Under the pieces are notes generated by a model. It saw only the letters and a program-made list of their open reading frames with translations, was not told the DNA's origin and made no database searches. A DNA stretch of 64,000 bases from positions 1 through 64,000 of the forward strand of contig NZ_CP102773.1 in NCBI RefSeq assembly GCF_026020075.1, read 5' to 3'. The DNA comes from Bosea sp. NBC_00550. GTDB taxonomy: Bacteria > Pseudomonadota > Alphaproteobacteria > Rhizobiales > Beijerinckiaceae. Both the position numbers and the translations under genes were made by a program. Shown here one piece after another: positions 24,094 through 33,102 of this stretch (position 1 is its first letter; the number at the start of each line of letters is the position of its first letter).

Positions 24094-25626
24094 TTAGCGC
24101 CCCGTCGCGGTTGCCCTGTCCCAGCAATCGTCGAGCCGGGGCGAGAGCTTGTGTTTCATGATGCGCTGGCTCGCCGTGCGCTCGAACTCGTCGACGAGGG
24201 CGATGTAGCGTGGGTTCTGGTAGGGCGCGAGGCGCCGGCCGAGCCAGCCGGACAGGGCCTGCGGGTCGATGACCGCGCCATGGCGCGGCTTGACGAACAG
24301 CTTGATGTCCTGCTCGCCGATATCGGCGGAGACGCCGATCATCGCGCAATCCTCGACCGCTTCATGCTCGGCCGCGACATGCTCGACCTCCCAGGCCGAG
24401 ACGTTCTCCCCGCGGCAGCGCACGCTGTCGGTCATGCGGCCGTGGAAATATAGGTTGCCGTCGGTATCGAAGGAGCCGAGATCGCCGGTATGGAGGGCGC
24501 CGTTGTGCAGCGCTTTCACGGTCGCCTCGGGATTGTCCAGATAGCCGGGGAAGATTGCGCCTTGGATGCTGGTCTTGACCACGATCTCGCCGCGCTCGCC
24601 CGCCGCGACGGGCCTGCCCTCACCGTCGAGCAGCCTGATGGTGAACCAGGGCATCGGCTGCCCGACGGAGCCAAACACGCCGCTGGTGTTGCATGTCGTC
24701 AGGCTGGAGGCTTCGGTCATGCCGTAGCATTCGCGGATCTCGACCCCGAAGCGGTCGCGGAACTGCGGCCAGATATCGGCCGGACAGCCGCCGCCCCAGG
24801 CGATGCGCACGCCATGCTCGCGATCGAGCACGGAAGCCGGCTGCTTCAGAAGGATCTGCAGGATGCCGCCGAGATAATGGATATGGGTCGCGCCCTCCTC
24901 GCGGACCTGCGTCCAGAAGCGGCTGGCGCTGAAGCGCTCGACCATGGCGAGCGATACGTCGCGGATCATCGGCAGCGGCAGGAGCTGGGCGCCGCCGATA
25001 TGATAGAGCGGCTCCCAGACGAAGAAGACCTCGCCGGGCTTGGCATCCGACAGATAGAGCACACTCTCGGCCGCCAGCCGCAGCATGCGGTGCGAGACGA
25101 TGACGCCCTTCGGCCGCCCTGTCGTGCCGGAGGTGTACATAATGGCGAAGACGGCATCCGCGGCTGGGGCCGGTCCGTCGAAACGGGCGGTTACCACGAG
25201 CACCGCATCGAGATCTCCGCCCGGCGCATGCAACAGCATCGGCAGGGTCGTGTCGGGCCCCATCGCCTCGGCGATCTGGGGTGCGAGTTCGATGTCGGCG
25301 ACGACGAGGCGCGGGCTGGAATGGGTCAGGAGATAGTTCAACCCCTCGCCGCGCTGGTGAGCATTGACCGGCACCCAGGCGACGCCGGCCCGTGCGAGCC
25401 CGAAAACTACGGCGATACTGGCGAGGGAATTTCGCATCATCACCGCGACGCGGTCGCCCGTGACGATGCCGCGCGACCGTAGATGCGCGGCGAAGGCGGC
25501 CGAGCGCCGCTCCAACTCGCCATAGCTCAGCGGCTCGCCGCTGAAGCGGGCATAGACGCGATCCGGCTCGGCAGCGGCGCGCGCGGTCAGAAGGCCTACG
25601 AAGCCGTCTTTGTCTGGGGAGGTCAT
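24094..25626 (-). CDS. AMP-forming acyl-CoA synthetase (CaiC-like)
   Basis: 510 residues of the ANL superfamily, which activate a carboxylic acid to an acyl-AMP and then a CoA thioester. Motifs in order are YTSGTTGRPKGVIVSH (ATP loop), ECYGMTEASS, LHTGDLGSFDTDGNLYFHGRMTD, and the C-terminal lysine segment near RIMKHKLSPRL. The overall style resembles crotonobetaine/carnitine-CoA ligases. Together with the enoyl-CoA hydratase at 29629 it implies that the imported compound, or its deaminated product, is degraded as a CoA ester. It follows the fused permease gene by 22 bases. Confidence 0.93.
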   Translation of the reverse strand: MTSPDKDGFVGLLTARAAAEPDRVYARFSGEPLSYGELERRSAAFAAHLRSRGIVTGDRVAVMMRNSLASIAVVFGLARAGVAWVPVNAHQRGEGLNYLLTHSSPRLVVADIELAPQIAEAMGPDTTLPMLLHAPGGDLDAVLVVTARFDGPAPAADAVFAIMYTSGTTGRPKGVIVSHRMLRLAAESVLYLSDAKPGEVFFVWEPLYHIGGAQLLPLPMIRDVSLAMVERFSASRFWTQVREEGATHIHYLGGILQILLKQPASVLDREHGVRIAWGGGCPADIWPQFRDRFGVEIRECYGMTEASSLTTCNTSGVFGSVGQPMPWFTIRLLDGEGRPVAAGERGEIVVKTSIQGAIFPGYLDNPEATVKALHNGALHTGDLGSFDTDGNLYFHGRMTDSVRCRGENVSAWEVEHVAAEHEAVEDCAMIGVSADIGEQDIKLFVKPRHGAVIDPQALSGWLGRRLAPYQNPRYIALVDEFERTASQRIMKHKLSPRLDDCWDRATATGR

Positions 25627-25648
25627 GGTTGCGCTTCAGTCGTCGATG

Positions 25649-27409
25649 TCAGGAAGAAGAGGAGGAGCGGAAGCGTTCGGCCAGCAGCAGCATCACCGTC
25701 ACCACCACGAAGACGACCACCGAAACCGCGGCCAGCGTCGGGTTGAGTTGCAGGATCATGTCGTCCCACATCTGCTTCGGCAGGGTCGTCTTGACGCCAC
25801 CCGAGACGAAGATCGCGATTGTCAGCTCGTCGAAAGAGGTGATGAAGGCGAAGAGGAAGGCCGCGACGAGGCCGCCCTTAACAAGCGGGATCGTCACGCC
25901 CGTCAGGGTGCGGACGCGGTTGGCGCCGAGCGTCGCCGCCGCCTGATCGAGCCGCTGATCATAGGTCTTGAGAACGGCGGCGATGGTGACGAGCGTGAAT
26001 GGGATCGCCAGCACGGTATGACCGATGATCAGTCCGAGATCGGTCGCGATCAGGCCCATCCGCGCGAAGAGGTAGAACAGGCCCACCGCGATGACGATGC
26101 GCGGAACGATCATCGGCGCCAGGAAGAAGGCGAAGATTAGCCCGCCCCAGCGCGTGCGGCTATGGGCCAGCGCCAGCGCCGCGAAGCCGCCGATCGCGGT
26201 CGCAGCCAGCGCCGTAACGAAGGCGACGCCAAAGGAGCGCAGCGTTGCCTGCAGCCAGAGCGGGGATTCAAAATAGGTGCGGAACCAGCTGAGCCCGTAG
26301 CCTGGCGGCGGGAATTCGAGGAATTGCGAGGAGGTGAATGCGAGCGGGATCACTATCAGCGTCGGCAGCACCAGAAACCCGATGACGAGCCAGCAGAAGC
26401 CCGGCAGCATACCCTCGCATATGCGGTTGCCTAGGAATTTCTGTGCAACAGCTGCGACGCGCCCCGCAATATCGGCGGCAATGCCGAGGATGGCGAGGCC
26501 GAGATCGCGGATGCGTCCGCCTCCGACCTGAGCCGAGCCGCCGGCGATCGTCGAGATGCCGAAGAGCCGGTCGTAGATCCAGCAGGAAACCAGCGCCGCC
26601 GCCAGCATCATGGCCGCAAGCGCCCCCGCGAAGGACCAGTTCAGCAGCTCCTGCACCTGGGTGATGATGAGCTGGGCGAGCATGGTCTCCTGCCGCCCGC
26701 CGAGGAAGGCCGGCACAATGAAGAAGCCGAGCGAGGAGATGAAGACCAATAGCCCCGCCGCCGCGACGCCTGGCAGAGAGAGCTTGAAATAAACCAGCCA
26801 GAACGCTCGCGCCGGGGCGGCGCCGAGGGTCTGCGCCGCCTGCACGAGGCGACGGTCGATTCCGGTCATCACCGGCAGCATGGTCATCACCGCGAGCGGC
26901 ACCATCGCATGGACCATGCCGACCATCACGCCGAACATGTTGTGTAGCAGCGGCAGGGGTTGGTCGACGAGGCCGGATCCCGTCGCAAGCGAATTGATGA
27001 TGCCGCTGCGGCCGAGCACGATCATCCAGGCGAAGGTCTTGACGAGATAGCTCGTCCAGAACGGCACCATGACGAAGAGCAGCATGCGGCCGCGGAACAT
27101 GTCGGGCAGGCGCGCCAGCCAATAAGCCAGCGGGTAGCCCATCAAGAGCGACCAGACCGCCGTCCAGCCGGCGATGCGGAAGGTAATGCCGAGCACGCGC
27201 AGATAGACGTCGGTCGCGGCGATGCGCTGGTAGGCGCCGGCCGAGAAGCCTCCGCTCTCCGGATCGACGACGCTGAGGCCGAGGAGCTGTGCAACCGGCC
27301 AGGCGAAGAAGACCGCGAGGAACATGAGGCCGGGCACCGCCAGCCAGAGCGGACCGAACCTGAGTTTGCTCCGGCGCGCCGGAGCGGTGCCTGCCGCGAC
27401 CGCGCTCAT
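25649..27409 (-). CDS. Fused double ABC permease (PotB-PotC/AfuB type)
   Basis: 586 residues, about twice a normal permease, containing two BPD_transp_1 domains. The first (about 20-300) has the loop AAQTLGAAPARAFWLVYFKLSLPG; the second (about 330-580) has AAATLGANRVRTLTGVTIPLVKG. The N-terminal half resembles PotB, the C-terminal half PotC (LTIAIFVSGGVKTTLPKQMWD is a strong PotC mark). Spermidine/putrescine or ferric-type importers sometimes fuse the two. Its ATG overlaps the ATPase stop (ATGA), and binding protein and ATPase lie upstream in the same operon. The likely substrate is a cationic or amino compound (inference from family). Confidence 0.94.
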   Translation of the reverse strand: MSAVAAGTAPARRSKLRFGPLWLAVPGLMFLAVFFAWPVAQLLGLSVVDPESGGFSAGAYQRIAATDVYLRVLGITFRIAGWTAVWSLLMGYPLAYWLARLPDMFRGRMLLFVMVPFWTSYLVKTFAWMIVLGRSGIINSLATGSGLVDQPLPLLHNMFGVMVGMVHAMVPLAVMTMLPVMTGIDRRLVQAAQTLGAAPARAFWLVYFKLSLPGVAAAGLLVFISSLGFFIVPAFLGGRQETMLAQLIITQVQELLNWSFAGALAAMMLAAALVSCWIYDRLFGISTIAGGSAQVGGGRIRDLGLAILGIAADIAGRVAAVAQKFLGNRICEGMLPGFCWLVIGFLVLPTLIVIPLAFTSSQFLEFPPPGYGLSWFRTYFESPLWLQATLRSFGVAFVTALAATAIGGFAALALAHSRTRWGGLIFAFFLAPMIVPRIVIAVGLFYLFARMGLIATDLGLIIGHTVLAIPFTLVTIAAVLKTYDQRLDQAAATLGANRVRTLTGVTIPLVKGGLVAAFLFAFITSFDELTIAIFVSGGVKTTLPKQMWDDMILQLNPTLAAVSVVVFVVVTVMLLLAERFRSSSSS

Positions 27410-28500
27410 GCAACCAGCACCGCCTTGTCGCGGGCCCAGCCGGCGACGATGGCCTGGTCGATGGCGGGCACCGGATCCTCCGGGCCGAGCCGCAGCACGA
27501 GCGGGCTGCCGTCACCGAGCGAGGCGATTACGCGCGTTTCCGAGCCGGCATAGACGATTTCGCTCACCCGGCCGCAGACGGCATTGCCGTCGCGTTCGCC
27601 GAGATGGAGGTTCTCCGGCCGGATGACGAGCGCCGCGTCGTTGCTCTGGCAATTCGCGCCGCTCGGCAGGGCGAAACGGCCATGGGGTGTGTCGAGCGCA
27701 CCTTTGCCGTCCCAGCTGCCGCGGAAGATGTTGGAGAGGCCAATGAAATCGGCGGCGAAGGCCGTGCGCGGGCGCTCGTAGATCTCGCGCGGCGTGCCGA
27801 GCTGCTCGATCTTCGCGTGGTTCATCAGGCAGATGCGGTCCGACATCGCGAGCGCCTCCTCCTGATCGTGGGTGACGTAGACGATGGTCGCACCGCTCTC
27901 CCGGTGCAGCCGCTTGATCTCGATCTGCATGTGCTCACGCAGCTTCTTGTCGAGGGCACCGAGAGGCTCGTCCATTAGGATGATCGAGGGCTGGTAGACG
28001 AAGCAGCGTGCCAGCGCGACGCGCTGCTGCTGGCCGCCGGACAATTCGCGCGGGAAGCGCCCGGCGAGATGGCCGAGATGGACCATATCGAGCGTGGAGG
28101 CGACCCGGCCGGCGATCTCGGCAGCCGGGCGCCCACGCATCTTGAGCGGAAAAGCGATGTTCTCCGCCACCGTCAGGTGCGGGAAGAGCGCGTAATGCTG
28201 GAAGACGAGACCGATATCGCGCTGGTGAACCGGCATGTTCGACTGGTCGCGTCCGTCGATCACCACCCTGCCCTCGCTGGCCTCGACCAGACCGCAGATC
28301 AGCTGAAGCAGCGTCGTCTTGCCGGAGCCCGAAGGCCCCAGCAAGGTGAGGAACTCGCCCTCTGCGACGCTGAGCGAACTCGGTTCGAGCGCCGTGGTCG
28401 CGCCATAGCGCTTGCAAAGCGCTTCGATGACGAGCTTGCCCTCGACGACGAGTTGGGCCGATTTCGGCTGGTTTGCGGTCATTCCGGCACCCGTCCTCAT
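27406..28500 (-). CDS. ABC transporter ATP-binding protein (PotA type)
   Basis: 364 residues from the ATG at 28500, six bases after the binding-protein stop; an ATG at 28482 is an alternative, and a longer frame overlapping the upstream gene is unlikely. Walker A is GPSGSGKTT, the Q-loop VFQHYALFPHLTVAENI, signature LSGGQQQRVALARC, Walker B IILMDEPLGALDKKLREHMQ and switch VTHDQEEA. The TOBE domain follows, with VIRPENLHLGE. PotA/FbpC-type ATPases serve polyamine, iron and opine importers. It overlaps the permease start by four bases, which suggests coupled translation. Confidence 0.94.
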   Translation of the reverse strand: MRTGAGMTANQPKSAQLVVEGKLVIEALCKRYGATTALEPSSLSVAEGEFLTLLGPSGSGKTTLLQLICGLVEASEGRVVIDGRDQSNMPVHQRDIGLVFQHYALFPHLTVAENIAFPLKMRGRPAAEIAGRVASTLDMVHLGHLAGRFPRELSGGQQQRVALARCFVYQPSIILMDEPLGALDKKLREHMQIEIKRLHRESGATIVYVTHDQEEALAMSDRICLMNHAKIEQLGTPREIYERPRTAFAADFIGLSNIFRGSWDGKGALDTPHGRFALPSGANCQSNDAALVIRPENLHLGERDGNAVCGRVSEIVYAGSETRVIASLGDGSPLVLRLGPEDPVPAIDQAIVAGWARDKAVLVA

Positions 28501-28505
28501 CGCCG

Positions 28506-29561
28506 TCAGGTCAGGAGCCAGGAATTGAAGCGCTCGGTGACCTTGGCACGATTCTCGCTCCACCAGCTTTCATTGGCGATCGCCATCTGCTTCAGGTTTT
28601 CCGGTGAGGTCGGCAGGAGTTTGGCGCGCTCGGGCGAGATCGTCTGGTAGGCGTCAAGGTTCGTCGGGCCATATGCCAACGCCTCGGTATAGACCGCCTG
28701 CTGCTTAGCGTCGGAGCAGAAGCGGACGAACTGACGTGCCACCTCAGCTTTTGGGCCACCCTTCGGCAAACCCCAGCCCTCGATCGAGTAGAGCCCTTGG
28801 TTCCAGATGATCCTGGCCGGTGCACCGCCATCGATCGCAGCTTGCAGGCGGGCGTTCCAACCGGTGGTCATGTCGACTTCGCCGCTTTGCAGAAGCTGCG
28901 TCGACTGGGCGCCACCCGTCCACCAGACTGCGATATGTGGCTTGATCTTGTCGAGAACCTTGAAGGCGCGCTCGATATCGAGCGGATAGAGCTTGTCGAG
29001 CGGCACCCCGTCTGCGAGCAGAGCCTGCTCGATGCTGTCTATTGGGTTCTTGCGCATCGAGCGCCGACCGGGGAACTTCTCGACATTGAAGAAATCCGTC
29101 CAGCTCGCGGGCGCGTTCTTCACCTTGTCGGTCCGGTAGGCGAAGATCGTCGAATAGACGTCCGTGCCCATGAATTCGGGCGAGATCGCCTCGGGCATCA
29201 GCTTGGGCACATCGGCATGCGCGAAGCCAATCGGATCGAGCAGGCCCTGCGCCTTGAGGATGTCGCGGGCCGAGAGCGTCAGCGTGCAGACGTCCCAGGT
29301 ATAGGACTTGGTCTCGACCATAGCCTTGAACTGGGCGGTAGGCTCGGCCTCGCGGGCAACGTTGACGACCTTGTTGCCGGTCGCTTTTTCGAAGGGGTCA
29401 TAGAAGGCTTTGCGGAAGGCGGGGCCAAATGGACCGCCGGGATCGGCGACCGTGATCTGGGTCGCGGCGCGTGCCGTGCCCGCCAGGTAGGGCGTTGCGA
29501 TCGCGCCGGCAGCGAGTTGCAGCAAGGTGCGCCGCGTCGGATTCGTGGTCAGGTTCGACAT
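28506..29561 (-). CDS. Periplasmic substrate-binding protein (PotD type), Tat-exported
   Basis: 351 residues. The N-terminus TRRTLLQLAAGAIATPYLAG is a twin-arginine signal. The mature fold is SBP_bac_8/PotD: DPFEKATGNKVVNV, TWDVCTLTLSARDILKAQGLLDPI, YSTIFAYRTDKV, WTDFFNVEKFPGRRSMRK and NQGLYSIEGWGLPKGGPK. PotD-like proteins bind polyamines, opines or other small cationic acids. It precedes the ATPase and permease of the same importer. Use of Tat suggests folding or cofactor binding before export, common for this group in Rhizobiales. Confidence 0.94.
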   Translation of the reverse strand: MSNLTTNPTRRTLLQLAAGAIATPYLAGTARAATQITVADPGGPFGPAFRKAFYDPFEKATGNKVVNVAREAEPTAQFKAMVETKSYTWDVCTLTLSARDILKAQGLLDPIGFAHADVPKLMPEAISPEFMGTDVYSTIFAYRTDKVKNAPASWTDFFNVEKFPGRRSMRKNPIDSIEQALLADGVPLDKLYPLDIERAFKVLDKIKPHIAVWWTGGAQSTQLLQSGEVDMTTGWNARLQAAIDGGAPARIIWNQGLYSIEGWGLPKGGPKAEVARQFVRFCSDAKQQAVYTEALAYGPTNLDAYQTISPERAKLLPTSPENLKQMAIANESWWSENRAKVTERFNSWLLT

Positions 29562-29628
29562 CGTCTACTCCCCTTTCAAGCGGTTTTCCGCATTTCCCCG
29601 TGGGTGATCGGATGGTAAGATGGTGTGA

Positions 29629-30402
29629 TTAGGCCGTCTTCCGCGCCGCGCGCTTGGCGAGGAAGGCCTCCATCATCCGCGCCGGCTCGCCGGTGGCATA
29701 GGCGGCGCGCTGGTTGCGGATACCGGCGGCGAGGCACTCGCGGAAGCTCTCCTCGGTGACCTCGCGGAAGCGCGCCTTGTTGAGGCGCATGGCGACCGGC
29801 GGCTTGCTGGCGAGTTCCTCGGCAAGCGCGAGCGAGGCCTGCATGACCTGCTCCTTCGGCACGATCCGGTTGATCAGGCCGATGCGGAAGCACTCGTCGG
29901 CATCCATCATCCGGCCGGTCAGGGTCAGGTCAATGGTGCGGGCGATCCCGATCATCTCCTTCATGATCCAGGGACCAGTGACCGAGGCGATGCCTGAGTT
30001 GATCTCGGGTTGGCCCATTGTGACGTCGGCATGGCCGACGCGCAGGTCGCAGAGCAACGCGACCTGGAAGGCGGAGCCCGCCGCAACGCCGTTCAGCGCC
30101 GCGATCAGCGGCTTCGAAAGCGAGCGCATGCGGTCATAGAGCCGCTCCCATTCACCCATCCAAAGTTCGGCGCGGTCCGAATCGAAGGTCTTGGTCTCGT
30201 TGAGGTCTTGGCCAGCGCCGAAGGCACGATCGCCCGCACCCGTCAGGATGATTGCGCGGACGGCCTCGTTCGCCTCCATCTCATCGAAGCAGGCGACCAG
30301 CCGTTCGCGCATCGGCGCGTTCCAGGCGTTGAGAATCTCGGGGCGGTTGAGGGTGATGATGCCGACAGCGCCTCGCACCTCGACCAGAACAGAGTCCTTC
30401 AT
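29629..30402 (-). CDS. Enoyl-CoA hydratase/isomerase family protein
   Basis: 257 residues from the ATG at 30402, which has GGAGAG upstream; the longer frame to 30435 would run through the operator-like site. Crotonase-fold marks are GAVGIITLNRPEILNAWNAPMRE, the oxyanion region GAGDRAFGAGQDLNE and the second site LIAALNGVAAGSAFQVALLCDLRVG, then PEINSGIASVTGPW. The usual catalytic glutamates are not both obvious, so an isomerase, hydratase or CaiD-like role is open. First gene of the leftward operon; it points to CoA-ester metabolism of the imported substrate. Confidence 0.93.
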   Translation of the reverse strand: MKDSVLVEVRGAVGIITLNRPEILNAWNAPMRERLVACFDEMEANEAVRAIILTGAGDRAFGAGQDLNETKTFDSDRAELWMGEWERLYDRMRSLSKPLIAALNGVAAGSAFQVALLCDLRVGHADVTMGQPEINSGIASVTGPWIMKEMIGIARTIDLTLTGRMMDADECFRIGLINRIVPKEQVMQASLALAEELASKPPVAMRLNKARFREVTEESFRECLAAGIRNQRAAYATGEPARMMEAFLAKRAARKTA

Positions 30403-30422
30403 AGCGCTCTCCGATGAGTTAC

Positions 30423-30437
30423 TATTACAATGCAATA
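30423..30437. promoter_or_regulatory. Candidate IclR operator before the leftward catabolic operon
   Basis: On the minus strand the site reads TATTGCATTGTAATA, an interrupted palindrome TATTGCA-T-TGYAATA with one mismatch. It lies 21 bases upstream of the hydratase start and 88 bases upstream of the IclR gene. The same pattern occurs at 31404-31418. Confidence 0.65.
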
Positions 30438-30524
30438 ACTTCTATTGCTTATTCTGCGCCAAAGGCCCAGCTTGTCAAGATCGTTAGCCGCAGCCATTGA
30501 TCGCGCCGAGGAGAGCAGGCCCTG

Positions 30525-31343
30525 ATGACGATGCCCGACGCGAGACAGAGCAAGCGCACGGCGGCGCCGGCCGACCGAGCCGGCCGCAAGGAAGACGCCC
30601 TGATGGTCAATTCGGTGGAGAAGGCGTTCCGCGTGCTCTCGGCCTTCGGCCGCCAGCACCAGACGCTGAACCTGTCGCAGGTCGCCTCGGAAACCGGGAT
30701 GGATGTCAGCGCGGCCCAGCGCTTCACCCATACGCTCGCCAAGCTCGGCTATCTCCGCAAGGACGCGCAGACCAAACGCTTCGAGCTGACTGCGAAGACG
30801 CTAGATCTCGGCTATCATTTCGTTCGCAGCAGCCGCCTCCTCGACCGGGCGATGCCCTATCTCATGCATCTCAGCAAGGAGACCGAGGAGACAGTGAACC
30901 TCACCGTGCGCGAGGAGACCGAGATCATCTTCGTCTCGCGTTTCCTCAGCCGGCACGTTCTCAACACCGACGTCATCATCGGCACGCGGATGCCGGCCTA
31001 TGCCACGGCGCCGGGCATCGCGATGCTTTCGCGCCTGCCGGAGGACGAGGCGATGGCGATCATCGAAGGCTCCGACCGGCGCGCGCATACGCCCTCGACG
31101 ACATGGCAGCGTGAGGCGTTGCGCGAGAAGCTGCGCCAGTCGGCTGCCCAGGGCTACGCCACCGCCTTCGAGGAGGTCTATATCGGCGATGCCTCGATCG
31201 CCGCACCGGTCGTCGACCACCAGGGCCGGCCGGAAGCGGCCGTCAACATCGCGACCTCCACCTCACGCTACAGCCATGAGGAGGTTGTCTCGCGCTTTTC
31301 CTCCCTGGTGATCGCCGCCGCCCACGCCATCTCGCGCGTCTGA
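30525..31343 (+). CDS. IclR-family transcriptional regulator
   Basis: 272 residues. The winged HTH (about 27-90) reads VNSVEKAFRVLSAFGRQHQTLNLSQVASETGMDVSAAQRFTHTLAKLGYL. The IclR ligand-binding domain follows (SSRLLDRAMPYLMHLSKETEETVNLTV, IGTRMPAYATAPGIAMLS, VDHQGRPEAAVNI). An N-terminal extension of about 25 basic residues precedes the HTH. It stands between two arms of a catabolic locus with similar palindromes before each arm, so it very likely controls both. Whether it represses or activates cannot be read from sequence. Confidence 0.95.
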   Translation: MTMPDARQSKRTAAPADRAGRKEDALMVNSVEKAFRVLSAFGRQHQTLNLSQVASETGMDVSAAQRFTHTLAKLGYLRKDAQTKRFELTAKTLDLGYHFVRSSRLLDRAMPYLMHLSKETEETVNLTVREETEIIFVSRFLSRHVLNTDVIIGTRMPAYATAPGIAMLSRLPEDEAMAIIEGSDRRAHTPSTTWQREALREKLRQSAAQGYATAFEEVYIGDASIAAPVVDHQGRPEAAVNIATSTSRYSHEEVVSRFSSLVIAAAHAISRV

Positions 31344-31362
31344 AAAAAAGAGGCGGATGCCC

Positions 31363-31392
31363 TTGACAGGGGGCGGCTCGACTTATCAGAAT
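31363..31392 (+). promoter_or_regulatory. Candidate sigma-70 type promoter of the flavoenzyme operon
   Basis: TTGACA at 31363-31368 is a consensus -35 box; 17 bases later comes TCAGAAT (31386-31392), a weak -10. The IclR-type palindrome lies just downstream, a position suited to repression. Confidence 0.45.
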
Positions 31393-31403
31393 CCGAAAAC
31401 TTA

Positions 31404-31418
31404 TATCGCATTGCAATA
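31404..31418. promoter_or_regulatory. Candidate IclR operator before the rightward flavoenzyme operon
   Basis: TATCGCATTGCAATA matches TATTGCA-T-TGCAATA with one mismatch and resembles the site at 30423-30437 (core GCATTGYAATA). It ends 12 bases before the start codon of the [2Fe-2S] protein gene. Confidence 0.65.
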
Positions 31419-31430
31419 AATAGAGATCGC

Positions 31431-31745
31431 ATGGAACGCTCGCAGGCGCAGTTCCGCCGTGTGGCTCGCCGCAGTGGCCCGCCGATAACCCTCAGCTTCG
31501 ATGGCAAATCGATCCATGCGACCGGAGGCGACAGCGTCCTTGCCGCGCTTCTGGAGAACGGCGCCCACGCTCGCCGGCTGGAATTCGGAGCCGAGCCGCG
31601 CGCCGGCTTCTGCCTGATGGGCGCCTGCCAGGATTGCTGGGTCTGGAGTGCGGCCGGTGGCCGGATTAGGGCATGCACCACGCCCGTCAGCGAAGGCTTG
31701 GAGCTCTTCGCCGAACCGCAGGGCATGGCCCACTCCAATGACTGA
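31431..31745 (+). CDS. [2Fe-2S] subunit of an opine-oxidase/hydroxyproline-dehydrogenase-like complex
   Basis: 104 residues, a small ferredoxin-like (Fer2_4) protein. The ligand pattern is GFCLMGACQDC with C61, C66 and C69, and a fourth cysteine in RACTTP (C82). HcnA, OoxX/NoxX-type and D-hydroxyproline dehydrogenase gamma subunits have this layout. It passes electrons between the two flavin subunits encoded immediately downstream; its stop overlaps the next start by 8 bases. It is the first gene of the rightward IclR arm. Confidence 0.93.
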   Translation: MERSQAQFRRVARRSGPPITLSFDGKSIHATGGDSVLAALLENGAHARRLEFGAEPRAGFCLMGACQDCWVWSAAGGRIRACTTPVSEGLELFAEPQGMAHSND

Positions 31746-33102
31746 GATCGTCATCGTCGGAGCCGGACCAGCCGGGATCAGCGCCGCCGAACTGCTCGTC
31801 GCGAACGGGCTGAAGCCCATCCTGATCGACGAAGGGGCCCGCGCCGGCGGACAGGGCTATCGCCGTCCGGCCGACGACCTCGCGCTCGACATGACCAGGC
31901 TGATGGGCTCGGAGGCCGGCCGCTATGCGGCTCTGCATAAGCGGTTCGGCGCCTTGCACTCCCAGATCGACTATCGGCCCCAGACTCTGGTCTGGGCGAT
32001 TGACGGCAAGCACCTGCACCTGCTGCGCGACGGCCGCGCCGAGACGCTCGATTGCGACAGGCTGCTCATCGCAAGCGGCGCGATGGACCGGATTGCGCCC
32101 CTGCCGGGCTGGACCAAGCCCGGCGTGTTCACGCTCGGCGGGGCGCAGGCCGCACTCAAGGACCAGGGCTGCCTAATCGGCAGCCGCGTCGCCTTTCTCG
32201 GCTCATCGCCCCTACTTGCGCTGGCGGCGAAGCAATACCGCGCGATGGGCGCCGAGATCGCGGTGATCGCCGATACGACCGCATTCTCCGCCAAGCTCGC
32301 GGCGATGCCCGCCCTCCTCGGGGCGCCGCGCACATTGCTGCGCGGGCTCTTGTACATGGCGGCGGCTTTGCGCGCGGGCATTCCGACGCTGCACGGCGTG
32401 ACGCCGGTAGCCGTGGAGGGGGACGGCCGTGTCGAGGCGCTCGTCCTGCGCGATGACAGTGGGCGCGAGCCGCGCTTCGCTTGTGATGCGATCGCGCTGG
32501 GCTATGGCCTGAAGCCCGAGACGCAGCTTGCCGATCTCGCCGGGGCGGAATTTGCCTATGATCCGGATTTCCGGCTGTTCCTGCCGAAGATCGACGGTTT
32601 CGGCCGCGCGCGCCCCGGCCTTTACCTTGCTGGCGACGGTGTGCGGATCGGCGGGGCCGATGCCGCCGAGGCGAGCGGGGCACTCGCAGCCCATGCCATC
32701 CTCGCCGATCTCGGGCGAACACAGGATATCGCGGCGATCCGACTTCTGGCGCGGCGGGTCGCGCGGCTGCGCGATTTCCAGCGTGGGCTGGCGCGCGCCT
32801 TCGCCTGGCCGAGGGAGCAGATCGCCGCCCTGCCCGATCCGGTCACGCTCTGCCGCTGCGAGAACGTCACGGTCGGTGAGGTGCGCTCCGCGATGGCGAA
32901 GGCGCTTGGTCCGGTCGAGGTCAACCGCGTCAAGGCGATAACACGCTGCGGCATGGGGCGCTGCCAGGGCCGCGTCTGCGGGCCGGCCTTGCAGGAGATC
33001 GTCGCGGCCGGAACCGAACAGGGGGGCGAAGCCGCCGGTCGCCTGCGGGGCCAGGCTCCGGTCAAGCCGATCGCGCTCGCCGCCGCGGGAGAACCTACAT
33101 GA
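31738..33102 (+). CDS. FAD/NAD-binding subunit (HcnB/OoxA type) with BFD-like [2Fe-2S] domain
   Basis: 454 residues from the ATG at 31738, which overlaps the upstream gene. The FAD loop is IVGAGPAGISAAELL at the start, followed by DEGARAGGQGYRR (a mark of this group), a second dinucleotide motif near VAFLGSSPLLALAAKQY and FAD contact GLYLAGDGVRIGGADAAEASG. The C-terminal 90 residues carry a BFD-like cluster: LCRCENVTVGEV and RCGMGRCQGRVCG. Octopine/nopaline oxidases, glycine dehydrogenase HcnABC and D-hydroxyproline dehydrogenase share this subunit. It probably accepts electrons from the next subunit and passes them to the membrane chain. Confidence 0.94.
   Translation: MTEIVIVGAGPAGISAAELLVANGLKPILIDEGARAGGQGYRRPADDLALDMTRLMGSEAGRYAALHKRFGALHSQIDYRPQTLVWAIDGKHLHLLRDGRAETLDCDRLLIASGAMDRIAPLPGWTKPGVFTLGGAQAALKDQGCLIGSRVAFLGSSPLLALAAKQYRAMGAEIAVIADTTAFSAKLAAMPALLGAPRTLLRGLLYMAAALRAGIPTLHGVTPVAVEGDGRVEALVLRDDSGREPRFACDAIALGYGLKPETQLADLAGAEFAYDPDFRLFLPKIDGFGRARPGLYLAGDGVRIGGADAAEASGALAAHAILADLGRTQDIAAIRLLARRVARLRDFQRGLARAFAWPREQIAALPDPVTLCRCENVTVGEVRSAMAKALGPVEVNRVKAITRCGMGRCQGRVCGPALQEIVAAGTEQGGEAAGRLRGQAPVKPIALAAAGEPT

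Noticed and set aside
24490..25482. A 330-codon plus-strand frame opposite the acyl-CoA ligase gene
   Set aside because: No domain or start signal; it mirrors the ANL-family gene on the other strand.
28406..28428. AGCGCT-TGCAA-AGCGCT inside the PotA-type ATPase gene, resembling the LacI operator half-site
   Set aside because: Not the same palindrome; a direct pairing of AGCGCT boxes within coding sequence, likely codon-driven.
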